From assembly GCA_029560815.1 (NCBI GenBank), contig JAKQKF010000396.1, positions 1-64,000 of the forward strand: 64,000 nucleotides of DNA. The letters run 5' to 3'. A model generated the notes under the pieces. It searched no databases and was not told the origin of the DNA. It saw only the letters and a list, made by a program, of their open reading frames with translations. Numbering within the stretch: position 1 is the stretch's first letter; every line of letters begins with the position of its first letter. This DNA is from a bacterium. GTDB taxonomy: Bacteria > KSB1 > UBA2214. A program made the translations under genes and the position numbers. Positions 59,932-64,000 of the stretch are shown one piece after another.

Positions 59932-60719
59932 TTTTTTCTCATCATCATGACCGCACCGGTGATGAATAGTTCGCGCAGCACCGGGATGCGGCCGATCGTC
60001 TGCGCCTTGATGACGGGCCAGCCGAATCGCAGTTTGTAGCTGGGGCGGCTGAAATAGTACCTCTGGCCCGCTATCTCCAGATTGTGCTGCCGGGCCAGCC
60101 GCTTGCAGAGCGAGATGCTCATCCTGTGTCGGCGCAGTTTTTCCATCTCGAGGAGAAAGAGGGGGTTGGGGTCGCGTTTCCTGATATGGCCGGCGAAGAG
60201 CCACCAAAGCGGAGCGGGCAGAATATGAAACCAGGGCACACGGCGAAGAATACCGCCGAGCATCTGCTGGTGGCCCCCGAAGGGAGAATAAAAAGGCGGA
60301 AAGGTCAGGATGAGCCGGGTTTCAGGCTGCATAAGGCGGACCAGCGCGGAGAAGGCCTCCGCCTTGTCGGGCAGATGTTCAAAGACATCGCGGAGCAGGA
60401 TCAGGCTAAAGTCGCGGCCCGCGGGTCTCAGCGGCATATGGAAAAAATCGGCTGCGATGAGTTCCATCCGGGAGAGATGGCCGGAGGAGGCGAATTGCCT
60501 CGCCAGCAGGAGGCGGCTGGGACTCAGTTCCACGCCGATGCTGTCACCGCCCGCATCGGCCAGAGCGCACAGTATGCCTGCCTCGGCGCAGCCGATATCG
60601 AGCATGCGGCTGCCCTCGAGTTCGACACCCCACTCCGCCAGCAGGGGCAGAAGGTATTCGCGACCGAGACGGTACTGGTAGCGCCAGTATTTCTCTTTCC
60701 GGTCAAACGCCTCGCTCAT
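59916..60719 (-). CDS. SAM-dependent methyltransferase
   Basis: 267 residues. Class I methyltransferase with motif I RMLDIGCAEAGILCALADAG near 38 (DIGCxxG), motif II GVELSPSRL, AADFFHMPL, and motif IV/V LLRDVFEHLPDK near 107. The C-terminal third is basic and carries an aromatic patch, perhaps for membrane or polymer contact. It is in an operon with the GT4-like gene and acts most likely on sugars or lipid-linked glycans. The ATG 60719 has no strong SD. The gene is 81 bp after the ATPase gene on the same strand. Confidence 0.92.
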   Translation of the reverse strand: MSEAFDRKEKYWRYQYRLGREYLLPLLAEWGVELEGSRMLDIGCAEAGILCALADAGGDSIGVELSPSRLLLARQFASSGHLSRMELIAADFFHMPLRPAGRDFSLILLRDVFEHLPDKAEAFSALVRLMQPETRLILTFPPFYSPFGGHQQMLGGILRRVPWFHILPAPLWWLFAGHIRKRDPNPLFLLEMEKLRRHRMSISLCKRLARQHNLEIAGQRYYFSRPSYKLRFGWPVIKAQTIGRIPVLRELFITGAVMMMRKKCPAS

Positions 60720-60800
60720 AGGGCCCGGGATTTCTCATTGTTCGACCCGCTTCCGTCGGATTGGCCGGGAGCGGAGGCGATGGTCACGGTTGGCATCGGG

Positions 60801-61937
60801 TCACTCGGTTTTACCCTTGATTTTATCGAGCAGGCCCGATTTTCTGGTGGGTAGTTCGACAATGATGCTGGAGTCGCTGAAGAAAAAGAGATCGCCGACT
60901 TTCAGGCCGATCTCTTCACGCAGCGGTTTCCAGTGGTCACGATAGGCGTGGTTGTCGATGCGGGTGCCGTTCTTGTCCTTGACCACCAGGATGACGCGCT
61001 CGGGAAACTGGCGGTCGATCATGAAGGGCGAATGGGTGCTGAAAACCACCTGGTTTTTCAAGGCCAGCTCCTCGAGGACCTTCATCAGGTCTTTTTGTCC
61101 GGCCGGGTGAAGATGAATACCCGGTTCGTCAAATAGGAAGAGGTATTCGTTGGCCTGGGCTTCGAAGGTCTGGGCGAGAAAGTTGACGTAAAAGGAGAGA
61201 TACCAGCGGAAACCGAGGCTGCGTGATTCCGGAGTGTCGAAGACGGTGGTGCTGTCGCTGAAATCGATGTAAAGGGAGCGGCCGTTGACATTCAGTTTGA
61301 CCTCAATCGAGGGCTCCTGCGACCAGACGCGGCGCAGTTGTTCTGTGATAATGCGACTGGCCTCCTCGAGCGCGCGCCGGCCGCGGGCGTTATCCTCGAA
61401 GATCAGCTCATAGTTGTCGACGCCGCCGATTTTCAACAGGTTGCGTTCGGTTGCGCAGTCGGGCAGACCGGCGAGGAGGTCGTCATAGTCGACCCGGTTT
61501 TTGAGCAGCCGGATATCGGGGAAATAGAGAATTTTGGGCAGCACGCGCAGGAGTTTGGCGATATCGACCGATTCCACCTCGTGGCCATCGATTTGGAGGT
61601 GGTAGTCACTGAGGGTGGGGCCATCCTTGCGGATGGTGAACTGATCGATCTCCTTGAAGGCTTCAGAAAGCAGCTGGAGCAGGCGCCGGTTTTCCTTGGT
61701 GAAGCTGGAAAACTCCAGCGCGAGTTCCGGGGCTTTGGCCAGGTAGTAGTGGTTGGAATATTGACAGGTGAAGGAGGCGTCCAGAGCCACCTTGTCCCGA
61801 AAAGCCTCGATGGCCTTGAGGATGTTCGACTTTCCACTCTCATTGGCGCCGATGAGGACATTGATGTGGGGGTCCAGCGGCAGGGTCAGTTCATAGATCG
61901 ACTTGAAGGCGCGAATTTCAATCTTCGAAATGATCAT
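60801..61937 (-). CDS. OLD-like AAA ATPase without TOPRIM domain
   Basis: 378 residues of ABC/SMC-like ATPase. Walker A is VLIGANESGKSNILKAIEAF near 28, the ABC-like region includes SLGFRWYLSFYVNF, Walker B is EYLFLFDEPGIHLHPAGQ near 270, and the H-loop is VVFSTHSPFMID near 297. The sequence matches OLD-family ATPases up to LKVGDLFFFSDSSIIVELPT, exactly where the TOPRIM nuclease domain normally starts (IIVEGxTD), and then ends after about 17 residues. So the nuclease half is missing, and VE-G has become VEL. It starts 32 bp after nadB. Confidence 0.87.
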   Translation of the reverse strand: MIISKIEIRAFKSIYELTLPLDPHINVLIGANESGKSNILKAIEAFRDKVALDASFTCQYSNHYYLAKAPELALEFSSFTKENRRLLQLLSEAFKEIDQFTIRKDGPTLSDYHLQIDGHEVESVDIAKLLRVLPKILYFPDIRLLKNRVDYDDLLAGLPDCATERNLLKIGGVDNYELIFEDNARGRRALEEASRIITEQLRRVWSQEPSIEVKLNVNGRSLYIDFSDSTTVFDTPESRSLGFRWYLSFYVNFLAQTFEAQANEYLFLFDEPGIHLHPAGQKDLMKVLEELALKNQVVFSTHSPFMIDRQFPERVILVVKDKNGTRIDNHAYRDHWKPLREEIGLKVGDLFFFSDSSIIVELPTRKSGLLDKIKGKTE

Positions 61938-61969
61938 CGGCGCACTCCGGCAAGTGGGTTGGGGTTTGG

Positions 61970-63580
61970 CTAGACACCCGAGCGATCGATAAGGGTGTCA
62001 TGCAGAAAGGCGTCATCATCCCTTTTCGGGTAATCGGTAGTATAATGCAGTCCTCGGCTCTCCTTGCGCAGCATCGCTGACTGAATGATCAGCTGGGCGA
62101 CTGTGGCCAGGTTGCGCAATTCGAGAAGGCTTTCGCTGACCCGTGTGCGTTTGTAATAATTTTCAATCTCCTGACGGATCAGGCGGATGCGGGTGAGCGC
62201 GCGCTCCAGGCGAGCGTTGGAGCGGACGATGCCGACATAATCCCACATGATATTCTGGATCTCCAGGCGGTCATGGGAGATGAGGACCCACTCCTCCTGG
62301 TTGAAGGTGCCGCTGTCATCCCATTGGGGAATGGGGTAGGGGATTTTGTCCCGTCTGGCGGCGAACTGGATGGCGGCCTGGCTGGCCTCGTGGGCGAAAA
62401 CAACGGCTTCGAGCAGGGAATTGGAGGCAAGGCGGTTGGCGCCGTGCACTCCGGTGCAGGTCACCTCCCCACAGGCGAAGAGGCCGGCGATGCTGGAACG
62501 GCCCTTGAGATCGGTTTTAACCCCGCCGCAGGCATAATGGGCGGCGGGAACCACCGGTATGGGTTCCTTGGTGATGTCTATCTTGTAGCGCAGGCAGTTT
62601 TCGTAGATGTTGGGGAAGCGGTTGCGGACCGCGTCCGCATCCAGATGGCTGACATCGAGAAAGACGCATGCGACGCCCCGTTTTTTAAGCTCGGTATCGA
62701 TGGCGCGGGCGACGATATCGCGCGGGGCGAGGGCGGCCATGGGATGATATTTTTCCATGAAGGATTCGCCATCCTTGTGGATCAGCCGTCCGCCAAATCC
62801 GCGCACCGCTTCGGAAATCAGGAAAGAGTTGGCCTCCGGGTGATAGAGGGAGGTGGGGTGGAACTGCATGAACTCCATGTTGGCGATGGTGGCTCCGGCG
62901 CGGAAAGCGAGAGCCATCCCGTCTCCGGTGGCGATGGAAGGGTTGGTGGTGTGCAGGTAGACCTGGCCGCAGCCTCCGGTGGCGAGCACGGTCGCCTTGG
63001 CGATGTATTGCTCGATCCGGTTGTCATTGATGTCCAGAACGTAGGCGCCCCAGCAGTTGATCGAGAGATCGGTGACCGGCCGCGCTGCGAAGACATGGTG
63101 CTCGGTGATAAGCTCGACGGCCATGTGGTGTTCATAGATGGTGATTTTGGGATTCTGGCGCACGGCTTCGAGCAGGGCGGTCTCGACATCGCGGCCGGTA
63201 TGGTCCTTGACGTGAACGATGCGGTTGTGGTGGTGTCCGCCCTCCCGGCCGAGGTCGAACTGACCCGAGGCATTTTGGGTGAAGGGGACGCCGATCCTGA
63301 AGAGCTCTTTGACCCGTTTCGGTCCCTGCTCGACGATCAGCCGAACGGCCTCTTCATGGCAGAGACCAGCGCCGGCGGTCAGGGTGTCCTGGATATGGAG
63401 CTCGTAGGAGTCTCCCTTGTCAAAAACCGAGGCAATGCCGCCCTGGGCGTAGTTGGTATTCGAATCCGATTGGTGTTTCTTGGTGATGACAGCGACGGTG
63501 CCTTTTTTGGCCAGTTTGAGGGCGGTTGAAAGGCCACCGATGCCGCTGCCAATGACGAGGAAATCGGTTTCTATGCTCAT
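61970..63580 (-). CDS. nadB: L-aspartate oxidase
   Basis: FAD flavoprotein that oxidizes aspartate to iminoaspartate, the first step of de novo NAD synthesis. 536 residues. FAD motif [18 protein letters not shown] at the N-terminus, then QGGIASVF, the active-site regions [17 protein letters not shown] and [14 protein letters not shown], an Arg in DIVARAID, and the [20 protein letters not shown] / [18 protein letters not shown] blocks near 365-405. The C-terminal helical domain is complete. ATG 63580 is chosen over GTG 63586, with AAGAG upstream. nadA and nadC are not in the window. Confidence 0.97.
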   Translation of the reverse strand: MSIETDFLVIGSGIGGLSTALKLAKKGTVAVITKKHQSDSNTNYAQGGIASVFDKGDSYELHIQDTLTAGAGLCHEEAVRLIVEQGPKRVKELFRIGVPFTQNASGQFDLGREGGHHHNRIVHVKDHTGRDVETALLEAVRQNPKITIYEHHMAVELITEHHVFAARPVTDLSINCWGAYVLDINDNRIEQYIAKATVLATGGCGQVYLHTTNPSIATGDGMALAFRAGATIANMEFMQFHPTSLYHPEANSFLISEAVRGFGGRLIHKDGESFMEKYHPMAALAPRDIVARAIDTELKKRGVACVFLDVSHLDADAVRNRFPNIYENCLRYKIDITKEPIPVVPAAHYACGGVKTDLKGRSSIAGLFACGEVTCTGVHGANRLASNSLLEAVVFAHEASQAAIQFAARRDKIPYPIPQWDDSGTFNQEEWVLISHDRLEIQNIMWDYVGIVRSNARLERALTRIRLIRQEIENYYKRTRVSESLLELRNLATVAQLIIQSAMLRKESRGLHYTTDYPKRDDDAFLHDTLIDRSGV

Positions 63581-63601
63581 ATCCACTCTTGTCTTTTTGA
63601 T

Positions 63602-63630
63602 AAAGTACAGTTTATGCAGATTATTTGCAA
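63602..63630 (-). promoter_or_regulatory. nadB promoter
   Basis: Minus-strand TTGCAA, 17-bp spacer, TACTTT, about 22 nt before ATG 63580. Confidence 0.6.
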
Positions 63631-63643
63631 CAGGTTTATCAAT

Positions 63644-63672
63644 AAAAAAGCCGGCAATGAAAACACCGGCTT
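63644..63672 (-). terminator. Rho-independent terminator of the partial receiver gene
   Basis: Minus-strand AGCCGG / CCGGCT stem with an 11-nt loop, then T6. It ends the response regulator transcript just before the nadB promoter. Confidence 0.85.
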
Positions 63673-63717
63673 CACAGGCGAAAGAATCCGCCGCAATTGA
63701 TTTTTTCTCAACCGAAC

Positions 63718-64000
63718 CTATTTTTCGATCAGCCCCAGAAGCTCCCGGTTTTTGATCGGCCGGGCAATCAGCTCCACAATTCCGTTCGCCCGGGCTTTTT
63801 TAACCAGGTTTTGATCTCCCTGATCGTAGACACCGACGAGTTTGATCTGGGGGTGCCGGGTCTGGATCTTGTGGGCGATGTCCAGGCCGTCCACCGGCTG
63901 GTCAGGGGAATCCGGCGGGACGAGATCGAGGATGGTCAGGTCGGCCGCCGCCTGATCCAGCATGGCGAAAAGATCATCCACATCCTGGGCGACGCGTACA
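63718..64000 (-). CDS. Response regulator receiver protein, N-terminus outside window
   Basis: The C-terminal ~93 residues of a receiver domain, with its stop at 63718. The phospho-Asp is in [12 protein letters not shown], followed by a loop and helix ([14 protein letters not shown]), strand IKLVGVY, and the conserved Lys in [13 protein letters not shown]. The chain ends right after the receiver, so it is either a stand-alone CheY-like protein or a receiver at the C-terminus of a larger protein. The frame is open to 64000. Confidence 0.87.
   Translation of the reverse strand, partial: VRVAQDVDDLFAMLDQAAADLTILDLVPPDSPDQPVDGLDIAHKIQTRHPQIKLVGVYDQGDQNLVKKARANGIVELIARPIKNRELLGLIEK

Noticed and set aside
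62273..63529. 418-residue plus-strand ORF opposite nadB
   Set aside because: Same reason: nadB has all its motifs and the antisense frame shows none.

Overview
The window looks like a GC-rich chromosome segment from an uncultured Gram-negative bacterium of the Fibrobacteres-Chlorobi-Bacteroidetes (FCB) type. The outer membrane is shown by lpxB, lpxK, a LpxL-like acyltransferase, two family-9 glycosyltransferases, a TonB-dependent receptor and several lipoproteins. DUF4249- and DUF4292-type lipoproteins and a Bacteroidetes-like -10 promoter element (TAnnTT) point to the FCB side; I cannot name a phylum. I found no tRNA, rRNA, CRISPR array, insertion sequence or prophage. The content is almost entirely core and envelope biology, about 56 genes, with a partial gene at each end.

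Layout. 1-10331: partial patatin-like phospholipase, bioY, BadF/NagK-type kinase, deoC beside a degenerate phosphoglycerate-mutase-like protein, gpmI, transketolase, and a sensorless histidine kinase with an NtrC-type regulator. 10435-18664 (minus strand): a small helical protein, then a run of tandem glycosyltransferase - glmM-like - HerA-like ATPase - archease - rtcB. 18916-26115: glgC, a GHMP kinase, a FakA-FakB fusion with plsY (acyl-phosphate route to phosphatidic acid), rnz and a drug/metabolite transporter. 26192-34587: TPR lipoprotein, DUF4292 lipoprotein, GT2, Gfo/Idh/MocA oxidoreductase, ICMT-like methyltransferase, lpxB, DUF374 acyltransferase, lpxK.

34701-43773 is the most unusual part. 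An NtrC-type activator is followed by a well-formed sigma-54 promoter. That promoter serves a protein of unknown function with a weak sigma-region-2 look and a soluble zinc-finger anti-sigma-like protein. Next come two pseudo-receiver/DUF4388 (PATAN) proteins, both with Glu instead of the phospho-Asp, a small GTPase-like protein, a Cys-rich protein and a membrane-anchored gluzincin protease. 43804-52021: LpxL-like acyltransferase, two heptosyltransferase-like GT9 enzymes around tsaC, DUF3108, a TonB receptor, a DUF4249 lipoprotein and an unknown membrane protein. 52018-64000: SDR and histidine kinase, YfhO-type membrane protein, glycosyltransferases and methyltransferases, an OLD-like ATPase without TOPRIM, nadB and a partial response regulator.

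Regulation. Fifteen intergenic sites share one layout: TTGnnn, exactly 17 bp, then TAnnTT (13 sites) or TAnnCT (2 sites). At two of them the -10 element ends 5 nt before the ATG, which predicts leaderless mRNAs. Six rho-independent terminators are visible.
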